Program-made: the position numbers and the translations under genes
From: an uncultured Bacteroidales bacterium
GTDB taxonomy: Bacteria; Bacteroidota; Bacteroidia; Bacteroidales; UBA1715
Assembly (NCBI GenBank): GCA_937892155.1
Contig: CALAUG010000044.1
Location: forward strand, 1 to 7,242
DNA length: 7,242 bases
Reading direction: 5' to 3'
The notes under the pieces: generated by a model
Told to the model about the DNA's origin: nothing
Databases searched by the model: none
Seen by the model: the letters and a program-made list of their open reading frames with translations, nothing else
Shown: in pieces, positions 1 to 5,942 of the stretch
Position numbering within the stretch: the first letter of the stretch is position 1
How the letters are laid out: every line of letters starts with the position of its first letter

Positions 1-263
1 GCGAGGATCGGCTTCACGCGGTCTTCGGCGGAGACGGCGACGAAGCCCGACCCGCTGACGTTGAAGATATATATATAAGGTGTGCCTTCGGAGTCTGAAT
101 AAGTGTAAACAAGTTCCGATGAAACGCTGCGGTTTCTGAACGAGGTGCTTTCCTTCATGAATTTCTCACCGATGCGCTGCGCCTTCCTGATATCGACATT
201 TCTTGCATAAAGTGTTGATAATGTGAATGTTGTAATTACAGCAAATAATAAAAACCTTTTCAT
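1..263 (-). CDS. N-terminal part of a secreted C10-family (streptopain-like) cysteine protease, cut by the window edge
   Basis: Reading leftward from an ATG at 263 there is an open frame to base 1 (87 codons). It begins with a classic signal peptide: MKR, then a hydrophobic run (FLLFAVITTFTLSTL) ending in a YA-R type cleavage site near residue 20. The following segment resembles the Spi propeptide/inhibitor domain of C10 peptidases: an amphipathic start (RKAQRIGEKFM), then YTYSDSEGTPYIYIFNV, then GFVAVSAEDRVKPIL. The last part matches the 'YIFN...GFVxVSxDDRxxPIL' pattern of that family. The catalytic Cys/His domain would lie outside the window, so protease activity is inferred. The product would be exported and may be surface-bound, as in Prevotella and Porphyromonas. 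It is divergent from the gene at 358. A weak promoter-like TAATTTTA lies on its strand at 286-293. It appears unrelated to the defence genes. Confidence 0.75.
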   Translation of the reverse strand, partial: MKRFLLFAVITTFTLSTLYARNVDIRKAQRIGEKFMKESTSFRNRSVSSELVYTYSDSEGTPYIYIFNVSGSGFVAVSAEDRVKPIL

Positions 264-301
264 CTTTTTTAAATATTTTAGCGCGTAAAATTATAAAAAA
301 A

Positions 302-333
302 TTTCACACAAGGCGTTTTTTTTCGTATTTTTG
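302..333 (+). promoter_or_regulatory. Probable Bacteroidetes-type promoter for the gene at 358
   Basis: TATTTTTG at 326-333 matches the Bacteroidetes -7 consensus TAnnTTTG. A TTTC at 302-305, 20 bases upstream, is a 3/4 match to the -33 TTTG box. Transcription would begin near 340. The TTG at 331 therefore lies inside the -7 box and is unlikely to be the start codon, which favours GTG 358 or ATG 385. This is a motif match only. Confidence 0.45.
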
Positions 334-357
334 CGCTTTAAAAAAAATATTTTCACC

Positions 358-828
358 GTGGATCACAAGTTTTACGATTTTTACATGCGTTTTCCGAGCA
401 AGGCCGACGCGCTGAAAGCAGAGGATTTTTACTACGAGACACACCGCCCGCGCATCGGCGGCAGGTTCAAGATCAACGACAACGGGGTGTGCTCTCTCTC
501 GTTGCAGGACGAGTGCGAGCTCATCACCGACCTCTATCAGTTCGGGATGCGGCGCTTCATCGTGACCGACAACTTCCACGGCGTGCGCAAGGAGCACGGC
601 AAGGACATCTTCGACTTCTTCACCGACAGCGACCGATATTTCCATTGGGATATGACACCCGACATCTTCGAGAAACTCAACGACTTCTTAATGAACGAGA
701 TACAGAATGACGGCTACGAACACGCCGACGGCACGCACGCGCCTTTCATCCAGAGGACGCTCGACGAGATGGGCATCGACGACCTGTTCAACATGCTCAA
801 CGTTGACGCGCCTGGACTGGATATTTAA
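358..828 (+). CDS. Unrecognised conserved-looking cytoplasmic protein, about 156 aa
   Basis: I do not recognise this family. The product is soluble, acidic and rich in aromatic residues, with no signal peptide, membrane segment or nuclease motif. It starts DHKFYDFYMRFPSKADALKAE, has a central LQDECELITDLYQFGMRRFIVTDNFHGVRKE, and ends in an acidic helix-like tail (TLDEMGIDDLFNMLNVDAPGLDI). GC-rich codons throughout support real coding and differ from the AT-richer genes that follow. The start is uncertain. The frame is open from TTG 331, but that codon sits in the predicted promoter box. GTG 358, preceded by an A/T-rich stretch, gives MDHKFYDFYM, and ATG 385 is a shorter option. Its stop is only 10 bases before the next ATG, so read-through transcription into the AlbA_2 gene is likely. 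The composition change at that junction suggests it marks the resident side of an island edge. Confidence 0.7.
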   Translation: MDHKFYDFYMRFPSKADALKAEDFYYETHRPRIGGRFKINDNGVCSLSLQDECELITDLYQFGMRRFIVTDNFHGVRKEHGKDIFDFFTDSDRYFHWDMTPDIFEKLNDFLMNEIQNDGYEHADGTHAPFIQRTLDEMGIDDLFNMLNVDAPGLDI

Positions 829-838
829 AATAAAAAAA

Positions 839-2182
839 ATGAACAACGAATCTCAAAACACCGAATACAAGGAATCGTGGCGCGACGAATACCTGAAATG
901 GATTTGCGGCTTTGCAAACGCCAAAGGCGGTGTTTTGTTTATTGGTGTGAATGATAACGGTGAGGTCGTAGGTTTGAAAAACGCCCATAAGTTGAGCGAG
1001 GACATTCCGAACAAGATTGTGAATTATTTGGGCATAGTGTGCGAAACTAATCTTTTGAAGAAAGATGATTTAGATTATATTGAAATCATCGTTGAGCCGA
1101 GCAATGTCCCCATCAATTTTCAAGGCAAGTACCATTATAGAAGCGGAAGCACCAAGCAAGAGCTGAAAGGTTCCGCGTTGCAGCAATTCCTTCTGAAAAG
1201 AATGGGCAAACAATGGGATGAAGTCATAGACACTTCGGCAACCATAGATTGTATTGACGAAAAAGCCATCCGATATTTTGTCAGAAAAGGGACAGAATCA
1301 AAACGTCTTGTCTCTGAATCATTAGGTAATACGCCACGAGAAGTATTGGAAAATCTTCGGCTAATTGATGAATGCGGGCATGTGAAAAATGCCGCCATTC
1401 TTTTGTTTGCCAAATGTCCGCAGGATTATTTCCCGGGCGTTCAATTTAAAATAGGGCGTTTTGGCAAAGATGAAACAGATCTGATGTTTCAAGATGAAAT
1501 TGAAGGGAACATCCTTCAAATGGCGGATCGCGTGCTGGAAGTGTTGAAAAGCAAATACCTTGTTTCGCCCATCCATTACAATGGTATGCAACGGATTGAA
1601 CCCTTGGAAATCCCGGAAGAGGCTTTTCGTGAAATGCTTTACAATGCCATCATTCATCGGGACTATCCCGGCGCACCAATACAGATGCGCGTTTTCTCCG
1701 ACCACATCGAATTGTGGAACATCGGAGAATTACCACAAGGATATTCCATCGACACTTTGATGCAGAAACACACCTCACGACCTCGCAACCTGAATATCGC
1801 GCAGGTCTTCTACAAAGCCGGGTTTGTTGAATCGTGGGGACGGGGCATAAAAAAGATTTGTGATGGATTCGTAAGCGCAGGATTTGACGCGCCGGTTTTT
1901 GAAGAAAACAGCGGCGGCATATTGGTGACCATCAAGCGTAAAGAGATAACGGATGTCGTAAGTGATGTCGTAAGTTTGTCGCAAGTGCAACTCACTGAAC
2001 GCCAACGAAAAATAATAAATTTAATAGAGGTCAACCCCCGCATTTCAGCCGCATTGATGTCGCAAGTTTTGTCGGTAGTTGTGCGAACCATTCAGCGGGA
2101 ACTCGCCACAATGCAAAAACTGGGTTTCATTCGCCACGAAGGCAACACAAGTGCCGGACGTTGGATTGTCTTGAAAAAATAA
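839..2182 (+). CDS. AlbA_2 (Schlafen-type) domain protein with RecG-C/GHKL-like ATPase region and winged helix
   Basis: This 447-aa protein has the domain order of the bacterial 'AlbA_2 / putative RecG C-terminal' family. Residues 1-120 are the AlbA_2 domain, with TEYKES (E9, K11, E12), FANAKGG (25-31) and IGVNDNG (35-41). Residues about 255-365 resemble the HATPase_c_4 region, with EMLYNAIIHRDY (265-276), NIGELP (294-299) and GRGI (334-337). Residues about 385-447 form a C-terminal winged helix (LTERQRKIINLI...RTIQRELATMQKLGFI). AlbA_2 is the nuclease-bearing fold of Schlafens. Bacterial members are thought to bind nucleic acid and often lie beside restriction or defence genes, but their activity is mostly unproven. 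ATG 839 is chosen because it follows an A-run and starts just before the conserved TEYKES. An in-frame ATG at 707 would only add residues overlapping the upstream gene. The role here, as regulator or sensor of the downstream nucleases, is inferred. Confidence 0.88.
   Translation: MNNESQNTEYKESWRDEYLKWICGFANAKGGVLFIGVNDNGEVVGLKNAHKLSEDIPNKIVNYLGIVCETNLLKKDDLDYIEIIVEPSNVPINFQGKYHYRSGSTKQELKGSALQQFLLKRMGKQWDEVIDTSATIDCIDEKAIRYFVRKGTESKRLVSESLGNTPREVLENLRLIDECGHVKNAAILLFAKCPQDYFPGVQFKIGRFGKDETDLMFQDEIEGNILQMADRVLEVLKSKYLVSPIHYNGMQRIEPLEIPEEAFREMLYNAIIHRDYPGAPIQMRVFSDHIELWNIGELPQGYSIDTLMQKHTSRPRNLNIAQVFYKAGFVESWGRGIKKICDGFVSAGFDAPVFEENSGGILVTIKRKEITDVVSDVVSLSQVQLTERQRKIINLIEVNPRISAALMSQVLSVVVRTIQRELATMQKLGFIRHEGNTSAGRWIVLKK
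1952..1975 (+). repeat. In-frame tandem repeat (2 x 12 bp) in the AlbA_2 protein linker
   Basis: The unit gatgtcgtaagt occurs at 1952-1963 and 1964-1975, with a degenerate third copy at 1975-1986. It encodes DVVS-DVVS (residues 372-379), in the linker between the ATPase-like region and the winged helix. Copy-number change in 12-bp steps would keep the frame and alter only linker length. Confidence 0.8.
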
Positions 2183-2215
2183 GAACATTAATTATAAACG
2201 AATTAGAATAACACA

Positions 2216-2272
2216 AAACAGAAAAAGAAATTTAAAATAACATATTATAAATTAACGCATTAGCTATTATTT
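2216..2272 (+). repeat. Intergenic direct repeat, copy 1 (R1)
   Basis: The core at 2221-2271 (gaaaaagaaatttaaaataa ... gctattatt) is 51 bp and recurs at 3346-3396 and 4491-4541. R1 differs from R2 only at 2262 (A/G) and from R3 only at 2248 (T/C). Identity with R2 extends left to 2216; identity with R3 extends one base right to 2272. It lies between the AlbA_2 stop and the first YhcG ATG, ending 28 bases before that ATG. It has no strong internal palindrome and no clear TAnnTTTG box. Promoter, leader and recombination-site roles are all possible. Confidence 0.93.
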
Positions 2273-2299
2273 ATAAAAAGATTACAGAAAATTTGGAAA

Positions 2300-3310
2300 A
2301 TGAAGAATCCCGATAACACGAAACCGCTTAAAAGCAACGAATTGTACAACAAAATCGCCCGTCTTTTGGAAGAAGCCAGAAGAAAGGTGACAAGTGCTGT
2401 CAATATTGCAATGGTCTATACCTATTTTGAAATAGGAAAAATCATCGTGGAGGACGAGCAAAACGGTAATTCTCGTGCCGAATACGGAAAAGAAGTTCTC
2501 AAAAACCTTTCCGAAAAGTTGACACGAGAGTTTGGCAAGGGCTTTTCTGTCACTAATCTCAAACAAATGAGGGATTTCTATCAATCGTACTCAATTCGTC
2601 AGACACTGTCTGACCAATTCCATTTAAGTTGGTCTCACTATCTGTTTTTGATGCGTATTGACAGCAAGGCAGAACGGGATTTCTACGAAAAGGAAGCGAC
2701 AAATTCAAATTGGAGTCTGCGAGAACTTAAACGGCAGTTTGATTCGTCTTTGTATGAGCGACTCGCGCTCAGCAAAGACAAAGATGAGGTGAAGAAGCTT
2801 TCCGCCCAAGGTATAATCATCGAAAAACCGGCTGACATTGTAAAAGACCCATACGTTCTGGAATTTCTTGGATTGCCTGAACAAGCCTCCTATTCGGAAT
2901 CGGAACTTGAGCAAAAACTCATCAACAAACTTGAATCATTTCTTCTGGAACTCGGCAAGGGATATACTTTTGTGGGCAGACAGGTGAGAATCACTTTTGA
3001 CGAAAAGCATTTTTACGTTGATTTGGTTTTCTACAACAGGATTTTGCAGTGTTTTGTGCTGATTGATTTGAAAATCGGGGAACTTTCGCATCAGGACTTA
3101 GGTCAGATGCAGATGTATGTGAATTACTACGACCGCTTTGTAAAACTGGAACACGAAAATAAAACAATAGGAATAGTGTTGTGCAAAAAGAAAAACGACG
3201 CATTAGTGGAGATCACTTTGCCGGAAGAAAACAAGCAAATCTTCGCGAGCAAGTACCAGACCGTTTTGCCGGACAAACAAAGCCTCACCAAATTGATTCT
3301 TGATAAATAA
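2300..3310 (+). CDS. YhcG/DUF1016-family PD-(D/E)XK nuclease, first paralogue
   Basis: A 336-aa protein of normal length for the family. The N-terminal half is the DUF1016_N helical domain (IARLLEEARRKVTSAVN...YFEIGKIIVEDEQNG, RAEYGKEVLKNLS, GKGFSVTNLKQMRDFY, LSWSHY). The linker DPYVLEFLGLP leads to a C-terminal PD-(D/E)XK domain. Candidate catalytic residues are E217 (LLELGKGYTF), D241 (FYVDLVFY), D256-x-K258 (LIDLK) and a Q269-x-x-x-Y273 motif (QMQMY), so the active site looks intact. The family is predicted to be DNA nucleases, often found near type I restriction and other defence loci; the substrate is unknown. ATG 2300 follows an A-rich leader (ttggaaa). It is flanked by direct repeats R1 and R2. 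The next gene is a homologue, roughly half identical by eye. An inverted repeat lies inside the gene at 2593-2619. Confidence 0.92.
   Translation: MKNPDNTKPLKSNELYNKIARLLEEARRKVTSAVNIAMVYTYFEIGKIIVEDEQNGNSRAEYGKEVLKNLSEKLTREFGKGFSVTNLKQMRDFYQSYSIRQTLSDQFHLSWSHYLFLMRIDSKAERDFYEKEATNSNWSLRELKRQFDSSLYERLALSKDKDEVKKLSAQGIIIEKPADIVKDPYVLEFLGLPEQASYSESELEQKLINKLESFLLELGKGYTFVGRQVRITFDEKHFYVDLVFYNRILQCFVLIDLKIGELSHQDLGQMQMYVNYYDRFVKLEHENKTIGIVLCKKKNDALVEITLPEENKQIFASKYQTVLPDKQSLTKLILDK
2593..2619 (+). other. Inverted repeat inside the first YhcG gene
   Basis: The arms aattcgtcagac (2593-2604) and gtctgaccaatt (2608-2619) surround a 3-base loop. The inner seven pairs (gtcagac/gtctgac) are perfect, and the outer five contain one mismatch. 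It encodes the IRQTLSDQ stretch just before the conserved LSWSHY motif. The paralogue has a different palindrome at almost the same codon position. Confidence 0.75.
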
Positions 3311-3340
3311 ACATCATATAAACTCAATAAAATAACAGAT

Positions 3341-3396
3341 AAACAGAAAAAGAAATTTAAAATAACATATTATAAATTAACGCATTGGCTATTATT
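3341..3396 (+). repeat. Intergenic direct repeat, copy 2 (R2)
   Basis: The 51-bp core at 3346-3396 matches R1 with one substitution (G at 3387) and R3 with two. Identity with R1 extends left to 3341, and a looser match continues upstream (aataacag against aataacac). It starts 30 bases after the first YhcG stop and ends 28 bases before the second YhcG ATG, the same spacing to the next gene as R1. Sequence after the repeat is unrelated between copies. Confidence 0.93.
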
Positions 3397-3424
3397 CGCA
3401 TTCAAAACAAAAAGCGTCGGAAAA

Positions 3425-4471
3425 ATGGATATCACTAACGATATAATAAAAATCGACTCCACCAATGATTATGTAAACGACATAAAGAACATAATCACAT
3501 TGGCACGTCAATCAACTTGCCGCGCTATTAATTCGGTAATGGTGATGTCTTATTGGCTTGTGGGCAAGCGTATTTTCGAAGAAGAACAAAATGGGAAAAA
3601 CAGAGCCGACTATGGCGCGTATATTCTTCAAAATCTGTCAAAATCACTTGCCGAGGAATTTGGAGAAGGTTTCTCATACGCTAATTTGAGAAATATGCGG
3701 CAATTTTATCGCACGTACCCTGACGAACAGATTTGCTACACAGTATGTAGCAAATTAAGTTGGAGTCATAACAGGCTGATAATGAGGGTGGATGATTTAA
3801 AAGCCAGAATGTTTTATCTCCAAGAATCCGCGAAAGAAAATTGGAGTGTAAAACAGTTGGAACGGAACATCCGGTCGTGTTATTTTCAACGTATGCTGTC
3901 TTCGCAAAACAACATTCTTGATGAAAAGTCTGAATCTGCAATCAATGTGAAAGATTTTGTCAAAGATCCATACGTCTTGGAATTTGTTGGATTGCCACCT
4001 TATCCGAATCATAATGAAAAAACTTTGGAAAACGCGTTGATTGATTGCATGCAACAATTTTTGCTGGAATTAGGAAAAGGATTTTCGTTTGTCGCCCGTC
4101 AAATGCGCATTAGTACGGAAACGAGTCACTTTTATATCGACCTGGTTTTTTACAATTACATTTTAAAATGTTTCGTTTTGATTGATTTGAAATCCTCAAA
4201 GTTGACGCATCAGGATGTCGGACAAATGGATATGTATGTGCGTATGTTTGATGATTTGAAGCGTGGTGAAGGAGATAACCCAACGATAGGAATTTTGATG
4301 TGCGCAGAAAAGGAAGAAACCGTGGTCAAATATTCTGTTTTGAATGGTTCGCAACAACTTTTCGCCACCAAATATCTTCCGTATATGCCAACAGAAGAAG
4401 AATTACGCCGTGCATTGGAACGAAATATGCCATTGGCAATAGATGATAAACCTGAATTAAATAACAACTAA
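3425..4471 (+). CDS. YhcG/DUF1016-family PD-(D/E)XK nuclease, second paralogue
   Basis: A 348-aa protein colinear with the upstream nuclease. DUF1016_N motifs are ARQSTCRAINSVMVMSYWLVG, RADYGAYILQNLS, GEGFSYANLRNMRQFY and LSWSH. The shared linker is DPYVLEFVGLP. The nuclease core has E215 (LLELGKGFSF), D239 (FYIDLVFY), D254-x-K256 (LIDLK) and Q267-x-x-x-Y271 (QMDMY), so it also looks catalytically complete. The N-terminus (first ~20 residues) and the C-terminal tail (LERNMPLAIDDKPELNNN) have no counterpart in the first copy. The clear divergence points to an old duplication or independent capture. Both copies keep active-site residues, so they may act as a heteromeric pair or have different targets; this is inferred. 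It sits between direct repeats R2 and R3 and contains a perfect palindrome at 3731-3755. Confidence 0.92.
   Translation: MDITNDIIKIDSTNDYVNDIKNIITLARQSTCRAINSVMVMSYWLVGKRIFEEEQNGKNRADYGAYILQNLSKSLAEEFGEGFSYANLRNMRQFYRTYPDEQICYTVCSKLSWSHNRLIMRVDDLKARMFYLQESAKENWSVKQLERNIRSCYFQRMLSSQNNILDEKSESAINVKDFVKDPYVLEFVGLPPYPNHNEKTLENALIDCMQQFLLELGKGFSFVARQMRISTETSHFYIDLVFYNYILKCFVLIDLKSSKLTHQDVGQMDMYVRMFDDLKRGEGDNPTIGILMCAEKEETVVKYSVLNGSQQLFATKYLPYMPTEEELRRALERNMPLAIDDKPELNNN
3731..3755 (+). other. Perfect inverted repeat inside the second YhcG gene
   Basis: The arms atttgctaca (3731-3740) and tgtagcaaat (3746-3755) are perfectly complementary around a 5-base loop. The right arm ends at the first base of the conserved LSWSH codons and the repeat encodes QICYTVCSK. 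Its position matches the palindrome in the first paralogue within about two codons, although the base sequences are unrelated. Confidence 0.85.
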
Positions 4472-4490
4472 AACTTATAACAAAAAAAAA

Positions 4491-4542
4491 GAAAAAGAAA
4501 TTTAAAATAACATATTACAAATTAACGCATTAGCTATTATTT
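4491..4542 (+). repeat. Intergenic direct repeat, copy 3 (R3)
   Basis: The 51-bp core at 4491-4541 has one substitution from R1 (C at 4518) and two from R2. It begins 19 bases after the second YhcG stop. Unlike R1 and R2 it is not followed closely by an ORF. It runs into the inverted-repeat-rich segment that starts at 4545. Core-to-core distances are 1125 bp (R1-R2) and 1145 bp (R2-R3), one nuclease gene each. Confidence 0.93.
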
Positions 4543-4544
4543 CA

Positions 4545-4725
4545 CGTTCGACGAAGTCTACCAAACAACATTTGAACTACTGAAATAATTTAGTAGGTGT
4601 CAAACCTTCTACAAAGAGTTAGCAAAGCTAATGTTCACGCATACGTGGACACTGCTTATTTCTTTGTAGGGGTTTGGTAGACACCTGTCGAACGGATAAG
4701 AAAGCCCACGTATTTTTTATCCGTT
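4545..4725 (+). ncRNA. Candidate structured RNA or regulatory leader upstream of the methyltransferase
   Basis: This non-coding stretch is packed with nested inverted repeats. P1 is 4545-4552/4687-4694 (8 bp). P2 is 4556-4566/4672-4682 (11 bp perfect, gtctaccaaac). P3 is 4577-4585/4589-4596, with one bulge. P4 is 4609-4616/4662-4669 (8 bp, ctacaaag). P5 is 4619-4623/4627-4631. P6 is 4632-4639/4644-4651 (8 bp with one G-T, loop cata). These are mutually compatible. Two alternatives compete: 4595-4606 can pair with 4671-4676 plus 4681-4686, displacing P2 and P3, and 4691-4699/4717-4725 (9 bp) displaces part of P1. No T-tract follows, so it is not an ordinary terminator. It matches no RNA family I recognise. 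A DNA role, such as a mobile-element end, is equally possible. Confidence 0.5.
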
Positions 4726-4730
4726 GACAC

Positions 4731-4762
4731 TGATTGATAGCATTGCAAAAAACTATCAATCA
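4731..4762 (+). promoter_or_regulatory. Perfect 10-bp inverted repeat just before the methyltransferase ATG
   Basis: The arms tgattgatag (4731-4740) and ctatcaatca (4753-4762) flank a 12-base spacer and end three bases before ATG 4766. In RNA this hairpin would control access to the start. In DNA it is the size of a dimeric repressor operator. If translation instead starts at TTG 4724, the repeat would be coding. Its placement supports ATG 4766 as the start. Confidence 0.5.
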
Positions 4763-4765
4763 ATT

Positions 4766-5926
4766 ATGGCCGGAAATAAAGACTTACATGCTGCCAATAA
4801 AGCCAAGAAAGATGAGTTCTACACACAACTTTCAGACATTGAATTGGAATTAAAACATTACAAAGAGCATTTTAAAGACAAAGTGGTGTTGTGCAATTGC
4901 GATGATCCTTACGAAAGCAATTTCTTTAAATATTTTTCTATGAATTTCAATCAGTTAGGTTTAAAAAAGTTGATTGCAACTTGTTATGACGGTTCACCGA
5001 TTGCCGATAGTCAACTTTCGCTTTTTGAAGTTGCCGAAATCGACAAAGAGCAAGCCGCAGAAAAGAAAGCTTATAAAATTGAAATTACAGAAGTGAAGGA
5101 TGAAAATGGGGATGGCGCCATTGACCTTTCTGATGTAGAAACTTTGATAAAAAACAACAAGAATGTGCTTTCTCTATTAAAAGGAAATGGGGATTTCCGT
5201 TCTGAAGAGTGCATTGAACTATTGAAACAAGCCGATATTGTTGTCACTAATCCTCCCTTTTCCTTGTTTAGAGAATATGTTGCACAATTGGATCAATATA
5301 ATAAAGATTTTATTATTATGGGCAATACTAACACATTGGTTTGTAAGGAAGTATTTAAAATGTTTAAATCGGATAGAATTAGAACAGGTTTTACTCATTT
5401 TAATACAGGTATGTTTTTTTATGTGCCAGACACCTATGAAAAATATCATCACATTGAAAATGGCAAAAAAATAGCAAGGGTATCTACTTCGTGTTGGTAT
5501 ACGAGTTTGCCTGTAAAAAAACACACAGAAAATTTGATATTGTATAAATCATACTCTTCGGAAGAATTTCCTAAATATGACAACTATAATGCAATTAACG
5601 TCGATAGATATACTGATATCCCTAATGATTATTATGGAATACTGGGCGTTCCAATTACTTTTTTAGACAAATATAATCCAAGACAATTTGAAATAATTTG
5701 GCAGGCGTCTGGAAACACACGAGCAAGTACTCCGAAAGAAATATTAAAACTAGTTGAATACACCCCTCTCCCTGAAGATAGAGGCGGATGCGCCATTCTT
5801 GCCGGACAACGAATGTACACTCGCATCCTCATCCGCCGTCGCCAACCCGCCACCCAGTATTTGCAGCAGGAAGAAACATTGCCATTGGCCGCAGAGGGAG
5901 AAACGAAATATAATGAGAAACTATAA
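4766..5926 (+). CDS. EcoRI-family adenine-specific DNA methyltransferase
   Basis: A 386-aa protein from ATG 4766, resembling the EcoRI_methylase family of N6-adenine methyltransferases. The N-terminus has AKKDEFYTQLSDIE (DEFYTQ at 16-21). VVLCNCDDPYESNF (40-53) is the likely SAM-binding region. NPPF at 162-165 is catalytic motif IV, within ADIVVTNPPFSLFREY. The C-terminal family signature is PEDRGGC...GQRMYTRILIRRR (336-359). No key motif is missing. M.EcoRI methylates GAATTC; the target here cannot be read from sequence. The frame is open upstream to a TTG at 4724 (14 extra residues), but ATG 4766 fits the usual family start and lies just after a hairpin. The last ~25 residues look like an unconserved tail. 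An EF-hand-like loop (DENGDGAIDLSD, 112-123) precedes the catalytic region. No EcoRI-type endonuclease is adjacent; candidate partners are the HNH protein downstream or the YhcG nucleases upstream. Confidence 0.9.
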   Translation: MAGNKDLHAANKAKKDEFYTQLSDIELELKHYKEHFKDKVVLCNCDDPYESNFFKYFSMNFNQLGLKKLIATCYDGSPIADSQLSLFEVAEIDKEQAAEKKAYKIEITEVKDENGDGAIDLSDVETLIKNNKNVLSLLKGNGDFRSEECIELLKQADIVVTNPPFSLFREYVAQLDQYNKDFIIMGNTNTLVCKEVFKMFKSDRIRTGFTHFNTGMFFYVPDTYEKYHHIENGKKIARVSTSCWYTSLPVKKHTENLILYKSYSSEEFPKYDNYNAINVDRYTDIPNDYYGILGVPITFLDKYNPRQFEIIWQASGNTRASTPKEILKLVEYTPLPEDRGGCAILAGQRMYTRILIRRRQPATQYLQQEETLPLAAEGETKYNEKL

Positions 5927-5942
5927 CAATATATAAAACATC

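Noticed and set aside
331..357. TTG 331 as start of the first plus-strand gene
   Set aside because: The codon lies within the predicted TATTTTTG promoter box, so it would not be in the transcript.
707..838. N-terminal extension of the AlbA_2 ORF from the in-frame ATG at 707
   Set aside because: It overlaps the GC-rich coding end of the gene at 358, and its Thr/Arg/Ser-rich translation looks like a frame shadow. The family homology begins just after ATG 839.
2216..4542. CRISPR array
   Set aside because: The repeats are more than 1 kb apart with genes between them, far from spacer-sized intervals, and there are no cas genes.
4545..4694. Integron attC site
   Set aside because: The outer arms do not fit the RYYYAAC/GTTRRRY core sites and there is no integrase in the window.
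4691..4725. Rho-independent terminator
   Set aside because: The 9-bp stem encloses the T-rich stretch within its loop and is not followed by a T-tract, and coding begins immediately after.
4724..4765. TTG 4724 as methyltransferase start
   Set aside because: It would place a perfect 10-bp inverted repeat inside the coding region and add residues outside the usual family start. ATG 4766 fits better, though TTG is not excluded.
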